This document shows, one piece after another, positions 1 through 7,173 of a stretch of 23,467 bases of DNA. A model generated the notes under the pieces. The model had not been told where the DNA came from and searched no databases. It was given only the letters and a program-made list of their open reading frames with translations. Within the stretch, counting starts at the first letter, position 1. The number at the start of each line of letters is the position of its first letter. The translations under genes were made by a program, and so were the position numbers. Source of the DNA: Leptospira chreensis (lineage in GTDB: Bacteria; Spirochaetota; Leptospiria; Leptospirales; Leptospiraceae); assembly GCF_016919165.1 (NCBI RefSeq), contig NZ_JAFFPS010000032.1, forward strand, positions 1 through 23,467, given 5' to 3'.

Positions 1-377
1 GTTTCCGCAAACTGAAAATAAGGATGGAAGTTGGCAATTTGAATGAAACCTTCCAGATCCAATTGACTTAAGAGAAGATCGGCATCATCTAAAAAATCAT
101 TTTGGTCAAAAAAATCATCCAAAACATAGGGGTGGATGAGAAGGGTAGTTTCAGTAATGGCAGGAACTGCCTCCTTTATAATGATTAATTCGGTTTCTAA
201 ATCTTTTAGTAATTCTTTCTGCGTTTTAGAACTACTGACAACATAACGAATTGTATTTGATTGGAAAGTCGGTTTGGCAAAAGGACAGAGGTTGAGCCCA
301 ATCACAGATTTCAAAATCCATTCTTTTGTTTTTGCTAGAATTTCTTCTTCGTTTGGTATAGGCAGTTCTCTGGACAT
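1..377 (-). CDS. DUF1415 family protein, C-terminus cut by window edge
   Basis: The minus-strand frame opens with ATG at 377-375 and stays open to the left edge, giving 125 codons of a family I recall as roughly 180-190 residues. Residues 25-36 carry the signature VIGLNLCPFAKP, with Cys31. Near the right end of the visible part is FHPYFQFA, another block I associate with DUF1415. The function of this family is not established. An AAGGAA-like ribosome site lies about ten bases upstream of the ATG. The gene is divergent from the ebo cluster across a 210-bp gap. A longer-looking minus-strand frame at 232-504 overlaps it but is not the coding frame. Confidence 0.8.
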   Translation of the reverse strand, partial: MSRELPIPNEEEILAKTKEWILKSVIGLNLCPFAKPTFQSNTIRYVVSSSKTQKELLKDLETELIIIKEAVPAITETTLLIHPYVLDDFFDQNDFLDDADLLLSQLDLEGFIQIANFHPYFQFAE

Positions 378-587
378 TCCAAAAGTTTCCTTTTTGTTTT
401 GTGGAGATAGAATTACCAAGTTCTATTTTATGGAAATGCATGTAATCTAAGTTATGAAACGAAGCGACCATTTCCCAAAAAATCATCACCAAAAAATAAG
501 CCAATTGTTTGAGAAAGAGAGTGAGGAAGGCAATATTTGATTTACGAAGCGACCTATGGCAGGGAAGATTTCAATTATTAGTTTCTT
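378..587. other. Divergent intergenic region upstream of eboA
   Basis: This 210-bp AT-rich gap separates the DUF1415 gene from eboA and should hold both promoters, but I cannot point to a convincing -35/-10 pair. It contains an exact 11-bp direct repeat, ACGAAGCGACC, at 459-469 and 544-554. A good ribosome site, AGGAAGG at 524-530, precedes a TTG at 537 that opens a 14-codon frame ending in TAG at 579-581, six bases before the eboA ATG. eboA itself has no visible Shine-Dalgarno sequence. Confidence 0.4.
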
Positions 588-1442
588 ATGGCAAAGGTCT
601 CAACAAAATTAACTCAATTCCTTTGGGAACAAACCACAAAGAAAGAACGTGAATGGTTAGAAGACAAGGCGAAGTCGAATGATTTGGATTTGATGACAGC
701 GTTTGTGGCAGCACCCCGGTTTTTATCTAAAAAAAATCTTTCTTATGATTCTAAGTCTAGGGAAAATTTGATTTCTGATTTACCAGGATTCCAAGTTGAC
801 GGTTGGAATTTTGTTCGTTTAGCCCGCGTTTGGTTGCTATTACATTTGCCTATACAACCAAAAGAATCATTCATTAAAAATATAGAAACACTATTCGATA
901 CCGCTGAGTTAAATGAGTTAGTTGCTTTGTATTCTGCATTACCTCTCCTCCCTTATCCTACTGAATGGTTGGCTCGGGCAACAGATGCCGTGCGTTCCAA
1001 TATGGGATTTGTTTTTGATGCGATTGCATTACAAAATCCTTATCCAGAACTTCATTTTCCAGAAGCTTCCTGGAACCAACTTGTATTAAAAACAATTTTT
1101 AACGGAAAACCCATCCACTGGATTTATGGATTGGATCGGCGTAAAAATAAAGAACTCGCTCTTGGCATTTCTGATTTTATCAGCGAACGAATGGCGGCAG
1201 GAAGGACTGTCCCTCCTCAAATATGGAGACTGATTGGTTCTTTTGCGGATGATACGGTTTATCCCAAACTCATTTCTTTATTTGCATCCGAAATCAAAGC
1301 GGAAAAAGAAGCAGCAGCCCTTGTTTGTTTTGAATCTAAGGATCCGAAAATTCGTTCCTTACTCACAAAGTTTCCAGACTTAGAATTATCGATACAAAAA
1401 GGGGAGTTGGATTGGTCTAAGTTAGAGTCCATTCCTGAATAA
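588..1442 (+). CDS. eboA: EboA domain-containing protein
   Basis: This 284-residue protein is the first gene of the ebo cluster. I identify it by overall resemblance to EboA-domain proteins and by position directly ahead of eboB-F. It has no signal peptide or membrane segment and looks like a soluble, mainly helical protein. The molecular role of EboA is unknown. In Nostoc the ebo cluster has been linked to getting a scytonemin precursor to the periplasm. The ATG at 588 is the only upstream in-frame start, because an in-frame TAG lies at 579-581. No Shine-Dalgarno sequence precedes it within the usual distance. The stop is 6 bases from the eboB start. Confidence 0.85.
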   Translation: MAKVSTKLTQFLWEQTTKKEREWLEDKAKSNDLDLMTAFVAAPRFLSKKNLSYDSKSRENLISDLPGFQVDGWNFVRLARVWLLLHLPIQPKESFIKNIETLFDTAELNELVALYSALPLLPYPTEWLARATDAVRSNMGFVFDAIALQNPYPELHFPEASWNQLVLKTIFNGKPIHWIYGLDRRKNKELALGISDFISERMAAGRTVPPQIWRLIGSFADDTVYPKLISLFASEIKAEKEAAALVCFESKDPKIRSLLTKFPDLELSIQKGELDWSKLESIPE

Positions 1443-1448
1443 ATATCT

Positions 1449-2477
1449 ATGTGTCAGAACCCGAGCCACCAACCGCAAAATCCTTCTCATTTTGAATCCA
1501 CCCACCCAAAGGAAGAGGTCCCAACTCATAGAGATTTGTTGTGGGAGGACTACCAAAACCTAATCGCTGGTATGCGGTTTTTTGATCCCCATATCCATAT
1601 GGTTTCAAGAACAACTGATGATTACCAAATGATGGCAAAGGCAGGAATTGTTGCCATCATAGAACCTGCTTTTTGGGTAGGGCAACCAAGGACAGGGCTT
1701 GCTAGTTTTAAGGATTATTATAGTAGCCTTGTGGGTTGGGAAAGGTTCCGATCTTCCCAGTTTGGAATTAAACACTACTGCACGATGGGTTTAAATTCTA
1801 GAGAAGCAAATAACGAACGTCTGGCGGAAGAGGTGATGGAAATATTACCTCTGTTCGCTTATAAAGAAGGTGTCGTTGGGATTGGAGAGATTGGTTTTGA
1901 TGACCAAACTGCGTTAGAGGAAAAATACTACCGTTTGCAATTGGAACTGGCAAAAAAAACAAAATTACCTGTTCAAATCCATACACCCCATCGGGACAAA
2001 AAAAGAGGAACCGAAAGGAGTATGTCCATTGCTTTAGAGCATGGACTGGATCCATCCTTTGTAGTTGTGGATCACAATAACGAAGAGACCGTAAAGTCAG
2101 TGTTAGACCAAGGATTTTGGGCCGCGTTTACAATTTATCCTTTTACCAAAATGGGAAATGAAAGAATGGTAGCTGTTGTGGAAAAATATGGTTCGGAAAG
2201 GATCATGATCAACTCCAGCGCAGACTGGGGAATCTCTGACCCACTGGCCATTCCGAAAACGGCTGCCCTAATGAAACAACGAGGAATTCCTTTAGAAGTG
2301 ATTCGAATGGTCACCTACCAAAACGCGATTGATGCTTTTGCAAAAAGTGGACAAATTGATGTCAGTGATTTTGAAACCGAATTCCAACCAGATCCGAATG
2401 CCAAGTTTCATGGGAACTCCATCTTACGCGGTGGCCAACAACCTGTGATCAATAAAAACTCACTCCTCATCCAATAG
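1449..2477 (+). CDS. eboB: EboB, TatD-like metal-dependent hydrolase
   Basis: This 342-residue protein belongs to the TatD / amidohydrolase metal-dependent hydrolase superfamily. The ligand pattern is readable: an HxH in FDPHIHM (His48, His50), Glu147 in GIGEIGF, His178 in VQIHTP, His209 in VVVDHNN and Asp259 in SSADWG. The substrate in the ebo pathway is unknown. The first 41 residues are Pro/His-rich, lie before the barrel and are not typical of the family as I know it, so translation might start at the Met42 ATG (1572). Neither start has a clear ribosome site. The 6-base gap after eboA and the direct abutment with eboC point to one transcript with coupled translation. Confidence 0.88.
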   Translation: MCQNPSHQPQNPSHFESTHPKEEVPTHRDLLWEDYQNLIAGMRFFDPHIHMVSRTTDDYQMMAKAGIVAIIEPAFWVGQPRTGLASFKDYYSSLVGWERFRSSQFGIKHYCTMGLNSREANNERLAEEVMEILPLFAYKEGVVGIGEIGFDDQTALEEKYYRLQLELAKKTKLPVQIHTPHRDKKRGTERSMSIALEHGLDPSFVVVDHNNEETVKSVLDQGFWAAFTIYPFTKMGNERMVAVVEKYGSERIMINSSADWGISDPLAIPKTAALMKQRGIPLEVIRMVTYQNAIDAFAKSGQIDVSDFETEFQPDPNAKFHGNSILRGGQQPVINKNSLLIQ

Positions 2478-3344
2478 ATGTTACTCAAAGCTTATCTTAC
2501 CCTTCTCAGGCCTGCCAATGTAATCACAGCCCTTGCCGATATCCTTGCGGGTATGGCCATTGTTGGTTTTGTTTGGAAGGACCTAACTCCTGTCTTTCTT
2601 CTTGTCTCCACCATTGGTTTGTATGGCGGGGGCGTAGTTCTCAATGATTATTTTGATCTAGCCATTGATTCCAAAGAAAGACCGGAGCGTCCCATCCCCA
2701 GTGGGAAAGTATCGAAAGGATCTGCTTTGGTTTTGGGAAGTTTGTTTTTGGGACTCGGAGTTTTTTTTGCCTTTCTTTACCAAATCCAAAGCGGGTGGAT
2801 TGCCTCCATTGTTGTTGTTTTAATTCTTACTTACAATCGTTTTGCGAAACACCATTCCCTTCTCGGTCCTATTTTTATGGGGATGTGCCGTGGTGGTAAT
2901 TTAATTCTTGGAATGAGTCTTATTTCTGAAATCAATTTATCCGATGTTTCACTTTCTTTCTTCCCGATTTTATACATCGCTGCCATAACAATGATCAGTC
3001 GAGATGAAGTCCATGGTGGCAAAAAGAAATCCTTAGTGGTTGCAGGTATTTTTTATCTGATTGTTTTTGTTTCTATGTCATTGATATCTTTTCGATTGGG
3101 AAATTTACCCTTCAGTATACCTTTTGTTTTTTTACATTTAGGAATGGTATTTCCTCCTCTTTTTCGTGCTTACCAAAATCCAATAGGACCTATGATTGGT
3201 AAGGCGGTAAAGATGGGTGTCATCTCCCTCATTCTTCTCAATGCCTCCTTTGCTGCGAGTTTTGGATTTGTATTGGTTGCTTTGATCATTCTTTGTTTAT
3301 TGCCCCTTTCTTTGGGTTTGGCAAAATATTTTTCTGTTACCTAG
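2478..3344 (+). CDS. eboC: EboC, UbiA-family membrane prenyltransferase-like protein
   Basis: This 288-residue polytopic membrane protein has around eight hydrophobic helices and no cleaved signal. The first UbiA aspartate motif is intact (NDYFD...D: Asn56, Asp57, Asp60, Asp64). A second acidic motif lies in the cytoplasmic-loop block ISRDEVHGG near residues 173-181. UbiA enzymes transfer polyprenyl or related groups from diphosphate donors to an aromatic or other acceptor at the inner membrane; the EboC donor and acceptor are unknown. The ATG follows the eboB TAG with no gap and lacks a ribosome site, so it probably depends on reinitiation. eboD starts 9 bases after its stop. Confidence 0.9.
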   Translation: MLLKAYLTLLRPANVITALADILAGMAIVGFVWKDLTPVFLLVSTIGLYGGGVVLNDYFDLAIDSKERPERPIPSGKVSKGSALVLGSLFLGLGVFFAFLYQIQSGWIASIVVVLILTYNRFAKHHSLLGPIFMGMCRGGNLILGMSLISEINLSDVSLSFFPILYIAAITMISRDEVHGGKKKSLVVAGIFYLIVFVSMSLISFRLGNLPFSIPFVFLHLGMVFPPLFRAYQNPIGPMIGKAVKMGVISLILLNASFAASFGFVLVALIILCLLPLSLGLAKYFSVT

Positions 3345-3353
3345 AGTTGTATT

Positions 3354-4514
3354 ATGATTGAAGATTCTTTTCCTCCTCTTTTGTCTGAGTTCCAAGTTCC
3401 TTACCGTTATACGGTCCAGTTCACAAAAGGAATTTTCCAAATTCAAAATCCTTGTTTGCGCCAGTTTTTAATTTCTGAACGAAAGGAAGGGACGGTAAAG
3501 AAAGCACTCGTCGTTTTAGATGAGGGCCTGGTCGCTCACCATCCGAATTTAATTGCAGAAATCAAAACTTACTTTCAGAGTTTAGATTTGATTGTCCAGC
3601 TAACAAGTGATATCGTGGTTGTCCCTGGTGGTGAGGATTGTAAAAATGATCCCAAGCTCTGGGAATCATTAGTCGATGCTGTTGATACTTATGGAATTGA
3701 TCGGCATTCGTATATCATTGCGATTGGAGGAGGGGCTGTCCTTGATTTAGTGGGCTATGTCGCTGCGGTTTCGCATAGAGGAATTCGGTTGGTTCGCATT
3801 CCGACAACGGTTCTTTCTCAAAATGATTCTGGTGTGGGAGTGAAAAACGGAATCAACTATAAAGGTAAAAAGAATTTTTTAGGAAGTTTTGCCCCACCTG
3901 TTGCCGTGTTTAATGATCTTTTATTTTTAGAAAGTTTGGATGATCGGGATTGGCGTTCTGGGATGGCAGAAGCAATCAAAGTATCTCTCATCAAGGATAA
4001 GGATTTTTTTCTTTGGATCGAATCGAATGCGGAAGCTTTGCGAAACCGTAATCTAGAGAAGATGTCTTATCTTGTTCATCGTTGCGCCAAACTCCACATG
4101 GATCATATTGCCAAAGGCGATCCTTTTGAGTTTGGATCCTCAAGGCCTTTAGACTTTGGACATTGGGCCGCTCATAAATTAGAATACCTAACCGAGTTTT
4201 CGCTCAGGCATGGGGAAGCCGTCGCCATTGGGATGGCACTCGATACTGTTTATTCATACCAAAAGAATTTACTTACAGAAGGAGATCGGGATCGGATTCT
4301 CTCCGTTCTAAAAAAACTGGGGTTTGCCATCTACCATCCGCAGTTGTCCGAGAAAGAAAAAACAAATTTGTATTTGGGTTTACAAGAATTTAGAGAACAT
4401 TTGGGGGGAAGGCTCACCATTATGTTGTTAGCTGGTATTGGGGTAGCAAAAGAAGTCCATGAAATCGATCTAAATACACTCGCAAGTTCCGTAGATTTTT
4501 TGGCTGATTTGTGA
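3354..4514 (+). CDS. eboD: EboD, 3-dehydroquinate synthase-like (sugar-phosphate cyclase) protein
   Basis: This 386-residue protein has the dehydroquinate synthase fold. It has a PGGEDCKND block near residues 91-99, the NAD-binding glycine run IAIGGGAVLDLVGY at 122-135, and the substrate segment PTTVLSQNDSGVGVKNG from residue 150. The zinc-ligand set looks complete: Glu206 in GMAEAIK, His270 in DFGHWAAH and His286 in RHGEAVAIGM. It therefore looks catalytically competent. The EboD group diverges from aroB, and its place in an ebo cluster suggests a sugar-phosphate-cyclase-type step in secondary metabolism rather than the shikimate pathway. The end overlaps the start of eboE (TGATG, or GTGATG if eboE starts at GTG). 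Confidence 0.9.
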   Translation: MIEDSFPPLLSEFQVPYRYTVQFTKGIFQIQNPCLRQFLISERKEGTVKKALVVLDEGLVAHHPNLIAEIKTYFQSLDLIVQLTSDIVVVPGGEDCKNDPKLWESLVDAVDTYGIDRHSYIIAIGGGAVLDLVGYVAAVSHRGIRLVRIPTTVLSQNDSGVGVKNGINYKGKKNFLGSFAPPVAVFNDLLFLESLDDRDWRSGMAEAIKVSLIKDKDFFLWIESNAEALRNRNLEKMSYLVHRCAKLHMDHIAKGDPFEFGSSRPLDFGHWAAHKLEYLTEFSLRHGEAVAIGMALDTVYSYQKNLLTEGDRDRILSVLKKLGFAIYHPQLSEKEKTNLYLGLQEFREHLGGRLTIMLLAGIGVAKEVHEIDLNTLASSVDFLADL

Positions 4515-5731
4515 TGAAAACAAAATACGGCCATCTAACCTATTGTTCGAATATCCACCCAGGGGAATCTTGGTCGGATCATTTCTCTCATCTAAAAGAA
4601 AACCTTCCCCTCATTCGAAAAACAATCTCACCGAAGGCAGCTATGGGCCTTGGCCTTCGACTCGCAAATGAAGCATCGTTAGAACTGATCCAGCCTGAGA
4701 CCATGGCCGAATTCCAAACTTGGCTTGCGAAGGAAGGTTTCTATGTTTTTTTAATCAATGGGTTTCCGTATGGAGGATTCCATGAAACCGTTGTGAAAGA
4801 AAATGTCTATCATCCGGATTGGACCACAAGGGAGAGAAGGGAGTATACCCTCCGATTATTTTCGATTCTATCTCAATTGTTACCGAAAGGAATGGAAGGT
4901 GGGGTCTCTACTCCTCCATTATCCTATCAATTTTTTGATACGAACGAACGAGATCGCAAACAAAGAATCGAATCTTCCACCAAACAGATTGTAGACGTTC
5001 TCCTCCATTTAATTGAAATTCAAAATAAAACAGACCAAATTTTGCATTTGGATATCGAACCGGAACCAGATGGGATTTTGGGAAATGTAAATCTTTGGGT
5101 GCAGTGGTTTTTGAACCTACTTTTACCAAATGCTGTATCTCAAGTCCAAACAAAATGGGGAGTTTCCCGGGAGATGGCGGAAGGTTTAACCAAAACACAT
5201 ATCCGAATTTGTTTGGATGTTTGTCATTCTGCGGTTAGTTTCGAAGACAACCAAGTAATCATTCAATTACTCAAAGAGAATTCCATCCAAGTGGGTCGTA
5301 TCCAAATCAGTTCCGCTCTAAAAATCAATTTTCCCAAAGAAACGAAAGAAACCATGGATTTACTTGCCAGTTTTGATGAACCAACTTACCTCCATCAGGT
5401 GGTGGTTAAATCTGCAAATCAAAAAATACTATCCTATTCGGACCTACCAGAAGCTTTGCAAGTAGGTGGGGAATCATTAGAGGAATGGCGGATTCATTTC
5501 CATGTGCCTGTATTTTTAGATTCCTATGGGCTTGTATCTTCTACCCAAAAAGAGCTCATTGAACTTTTGCACCTACATAAAGAATTTCAGATCACGGATG
5601 CCTTAGAAGTAGAAACTTATACCTGGGGCGTATTGCCAAAAGAATTACAAATCCCCATCGCTGACTCCATCATTCGAGAACTGCAATGGGTAGAATCGAT
5701 TTTAGAAATAGAAAGAGAATCCAAGGATTGA
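4514..5731 (+). CDS. eboE: EboE, TIM-barrel metabolite-traffic protein
   Basis: This 405-residue protein of the xylose-isomerase-like TIM-barrel type is annotated in other genomes as metabolite traffic protein EboE. Candidate metal or catalytic residues at strand ends are Glu182 in LDIEPEPDG, Asp235 and His238 in LDVCHSAV, a His in HFHVPVF and Glu365/Glu367 in LEVETYTWG. No signal peptide is present, so it is probably cytoplasmic. The ATG at 4514 shares its A with the eboD TGA. A GTG at 4511 would add one residue, and no ribosome site favours either. The stop lies 3 bases before eboF. The reaction is not known; the name reflects the cluster phenotype. Confidence 0.9.
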   Translation: MKTKYGHLTYCSNIHPGESWSDHFSHLKENLPLIRKTISPKAAMGLGLRLANEASLELIQPETMAEFQTWLAKEGFYVFLINGFPYGGFHETVVKENVYHPDWTTRERREYTLRLFSILSQLLPKGMEGGVSTPPLSYQFFDTNERDRKQRIESSTKQIVDVLLHLIEIQNKTDQILHLDIEPEPDGILGNVNLWVQWFLNLLLPNAVSQVQTKWGVSREMAEGLTKTHIRICLDVCHSAVSFEDNQVIIQLLKENSIQVGRIQISSALKINFPKETKETMDLLASFDEPTYLHQVVVKSANQKILSYSDLPEALQVGGESLEEWRIHFHVPVFLDSYGLVSSTQKELIELLHLHKEFQITDALEVETYTWGVLPKELQIPIADSIIRELQWVESILEIERESKD

Positions 5732-5734
5732 AAT

Positions 5735-7126
5735 ATGAAACAAACAAAATCAAATCCATTTAAAAAAACAGTCGTAATTGATGTTGTGGGACTTAGCACT
5801 CATTTGGTGGGAGAGTTTACCCCGTTTCTAAAAAAATATTTGGAAAAGAAAGAAACTAGACTCATTGAACCCATGCTTCCTGCTTTGACAACGAGTTCCC
5901 AGTCCACCTATTTGACAGGGGAGTGGCCCAACAAACATGGAATTGTTGGGAATGGTTGGTATGATGCGGACGATTCAGAAATTAAATTTTGGAAACAATC
6001 CAATCATTTGGTGGGAGGAGAAAAAATATGGGAGCGAGCTAAAAAAATAGATCCGAACTTCACGTGTTCCAAAATGTTTTGGTGGTACAATATGTACGCA
6101 AGTGCGGATTATTCAGTGACACCAAGACCACAATACCATGCCGATGGAGTCAAAGCTCCCGACTGTTATTCCAATCCACCAGAACTTCGGGATGAATTAC
6201 AAAAGGCCTTAGGTCAGTTCCCTCTATTTCATTTTTGGGGACCAAATGCCAATATCAAATCCACGAAGTGGATTGCCGATGCCACGATCCTTGTAGACCA
6301 AAAACACAATCCCACCCTCACATTAGTGTATCTTCCTCATCTCGATTATTGCCTTCAGAAGTTTGGACCAAACCTGAATGTGATCCAAAAGGAACTTCGC
6401 GAGATTGATTCCGTCCTAAAACAATTGATTACCTATTATGAAAGTAAAAACACTCAGATCATTCTTTTGTCTGAATATGGGATCACAGAAGTCAATAATC
6501 CGATCCATATCAATCGAATTTTGCGGGAGAAAGGACTTGTTTCGGTTCGCAAAGAAAGATGGTATGAACTCCTTGATCCAGGTGCCTCTAAGGCTTTTGC
6601 TGTCTCTGACCACCAAATTGCCCATATCTATTGTAAAGATTCCAGCATTCAAAAACAAGTGGTAGATCTTCTAAAAGATGTTCCTGGCATTTCTCTGATT
6701 TTAGATAAAAAAGCACAAAAAAAATATCATATCGATCACAAACGTTCCGGAGACATTGTTGTGGTTGCTGATTCAGAATCTTGGTTTACTTACTATTACT
6801 GGTTAGATGACAAATTGGCTCCAGATTATGCACGTTTGGTGGATATTCATAGAAAACCAGGATATGATCCTTGTGAAATGTTTATGGATCCGAAAAAACC
6901 AGGGATTCGTTTGCGGGCAGGGCTAAAACTACTTCGTAAAAAATTGGGTTTTCGTTATCTTATGGATGTCATCCCCTTGGATTCCCATTTGGTGAAGGGT
7001 TCCCACGGTGCCCTTCATGGAAAAAGGGAATTTTACCCTATTTTTTCTTCGGACAAACCATATCCGAAAAAAGAAATTTCTGCTAATAAAGTGTACGATT
7101 TGATTTGGGATCAAATGACTTCTTAG
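5735..7126 (+). CDS. eboF: EboF, alkaline-phosphatase-superfamily phosphodiesterase-like protein
   Basis: This 463-residue protein is related to nucleotide pyrophosphatase/phosphodiesterases. The first metal Asp is in VVIDVVGL (Asp16). The nucleophile region is LPALTTSSQSTYLTGEWP with probable nucleophile Thr52, followed by HGIVGNGWYD. Asp204 sits in PHLDYCLQKFGP and His424 in KGSHGA. Compared with classical enzymes, the His after Asp204 is Gln208 and the usual SDHG is SEYG (Glu247, Tyr248), so the two-metal site is altered. A DH pair appears later in VSDHQIAH (292-293). There is no clear signal peptide. A good AAGGA ribosome site (5723-5727) makes it the best-initiated ebo gene. No terminator is seen after it. 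Confidence 0.9.
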   Translation: MKQTKSNPFKKTVVIDVVGLSTHLVGEFTPFLKKYLEKKETRLIEPMLPALTTSSQSTYLTGEWPNKHGIVGNGWYDADDSEIKFWKQSNHLVGGEKIWERAKKIDPNFTCSKMFWWYNMYASADYSVTPRPQYHADGVKAPDCYSNPPELRDELQKALGQFPLFHFWGPNANIKSTKWIADATILVDQKHNPTLTLVYLPHLDYCLQKFGPNLNVIQKELREIDSVLKQLITYYESKNTQIILLSEYGITEVNNPIHINRILREKGLVSVRKERWYELLDPGASKAFAVSDHQIAHIYCKDSSIQKQVVDLLKDVPGISLILDKKAQKKYHIDHKRSGDIVVVADSESWFTYYYWLDDKLAPDYARLVDIHRKPGYDPCEMFMDPKKPGIRLRAGLKLLRKKLGFRYLMDVIPLDSHLVKGSHGALHGKREFYPIFSSDKPYPKKEISANKVYDLIWDQMTS

Positions 7127-7136
7127 ATTTAAGTGT

Positions 7137-7166
7137 TTGACTCGTTACCTTCAAAAACATTATTTT
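7137..7166 (+). promoter_or_regulatory. Candidate promoter giving a leaderless transcript
   Basis: TTGACT at 7137-7142 (five of six to the -35 consensus), an 18-bp spacer and TATTTT at 7161-7166 (four of six) lie directly before the GTG start at 7174. Transcription would be expected to begin at about 7173-7174, leaving essentially no 5' leader. A small AT hairpin (TCAAAAA / TTTTTGA, 7151-7169) overlaps the -10 element. Confidence 0.35.
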
Positions 7167-7173
7167 TGATTCA

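Noticed and set aside
232..504. Minus-strand 90-codon frame at the left edge
   Set aside because: It overlaps the DUF1415 gene in another frame; only the DUF1415 frame shows family motifs (VIGLNLCPFAKP, FHPYFQFA).
454..540. 28-codon plus-strand ORF (MKRSDHF...) upstream of eboA
   Set aside because: No ribosome site, strongly polar content, and no link to eboA; probably chance, though it contains the AGGAAGG used in the leader-ORF idea.
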